Assembly: GCA_002179805.1 (NCBI GenBank)
Contig: NAVB01001275.1
Coordinates: 1 to 29,434, forward strand
Direction: 5' to 3'
Origin: Acanthamoeba lenticulata
Taxonomy: Eukaryota > Discosea > Longamoebia > Acanthamoebidae
DNA: 29,434 nucleotides
Shown here: positions 29,136-29,434 of the stretch, one piece after another
Layout: each line of letters opens with the position of its first letter
How positions within the stretch are numbered: position 1 is the first letter of the stretch
Notes under the pieces: model-generated
Database searches by the model: none
What the model saw: the letters and a program-made list of their open reading frames with translations, nothing else
What the model was told of the DNA's origin: nothing
Made by a program: the position numbers and the translations under genes

Positions 29136-29434
29136 CTACCTCTGCTCAGCGATGGTTCCTTCATCCTCCTCCGTGTCAGAAACTGTGCCGCCATCCAGTC
29201 AGCTAGTCCCATCGCCACACAGGGAAGCGAGAGGGAACCGACGCGTACCGACACTCACGGGCACCTCGCAGCGGCTCAAAATGGCTGATGACGATGAACC
29301 AAGGAACCGCCTGCCCACCACCATGTGAGGAGGATCACAATTCGGATCGTTGGGGTGGGTAGGAGGTACCGCTGTAGTGGCGGGAGGGTGCTGCGTCGGC
29401 CAGTCACCACGCTGCTTGCACTGTTGTAGTGGGC
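29136..29434 (-). CDS. 3' end of an unidentified gene (5' part outside window)
   Basis: Minus-strand reading from the right edge stays open through DWPTQHPPATTA, DPNCDPPHMVVGRRFLGSS and SAILSRCEVPVSV, then a donor (g/gtacgc, near 29240) splices to an acceptor (ggcacag) and a short last exon VSDTEEDEGTIAEQR with its stop at 29136. The frame is kept across the splice and the donor type matches other introns in the window. No domain is recognisable in about 75 residues; the acidic C-terminus is the only clear feature. Confidence 0.6.

Noticed and set aside
1..29434. CRISPR arrays, insertion sequences, bacterial operons or viral genes
   Set aside because: No direct-repeat/spacer structure, terminal inverted repeats, transposase or capsid/polymerase motifs were seen. 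All supportable genes are intron-containing eukaryotic genes.

Overview
This is nuclear DNA from a GC-rich, intron-dense unicellular eukaryote. The intron density, short intergenic gaps, GC-rich third codon positions, the gene content and a 5S rRNA gene of the type I associate with Acanthamoeba all point to Acanthamoeba castellanii or a close relative. No bacterial operons, CRISPR arrays, transposons or tRNA genes were seen. All coding calls below are spliced models built by hand from GT...AG boundaries that keep the reading frame. The splice phases close exactly for seven of the genes; the places where they do not are stated.

Layout from left to right. (1) 52-2672, minus: a WD40 DCAF-type protein with an acidic linker and a C-terminal TPR, continuing past the left edge. 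(2) 3401-5707, plus: a SKP1-like protein with a long low-complexity C-terminal extension. (3) 6506-13640, plus: a protein of about 1,663 residues with three calponin-homology domains, a long charged coiled coil and a RhoGEF DH-PH module, an architecture like Dictyostelium Trix. (4) 13761-15175, minus: a TPMT-superfamily methyltransferase. One of its introns contains a complete 5S rRNA gene (14458-14575, minus). (5) 15534-18927, minus: translation initiation factor eIF3c. (6) 19145-23927, plus: an unrecognised, mostly helical protein of about 1,200 residues. (7) 24025-25333, minus: an apparent fusion of an F-box with a Ras-like GTPase that ends in a CAAX box; its G1-G3 motifs look degenerate. 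(8) 25488-25984, plus: a small protein, possibly mitochondrial ATP synthase subunit g-like. (9) 26380-27226, plus: ribosomal protein L10a (uL1). (10) 27464-28763, plus: a PAP2-family lipid phosphatase with an uncertain 3' end. (11) 29136-29434, minus: the 3' end of an unidentified gene running in from the right.

The genes are not one pathway. Three of them (DCAF-like, SKP1-like, F-box) belong to cullin-RING ubiquitin ligase families, two (eIF3c, L10a) to translation, and two (triple-CH RhoGEF, Ras-like) to small-GTPase signalling. The neighbourhood is compact: two divergent pairs are separated by 154-217 bp and three convergent pairs by 97-132 bp (or more, depending on the PAP2 end). The most unusual items are the 5S gene nested in a protein-gene intron, the F-box/Ras-like fusion with eroded nucleotide-binding motifs, the triple-CH RhoGEF with a coiled-coil insert of about 800 residues, and the SKP1 with a plant ASK20/21-like tail.
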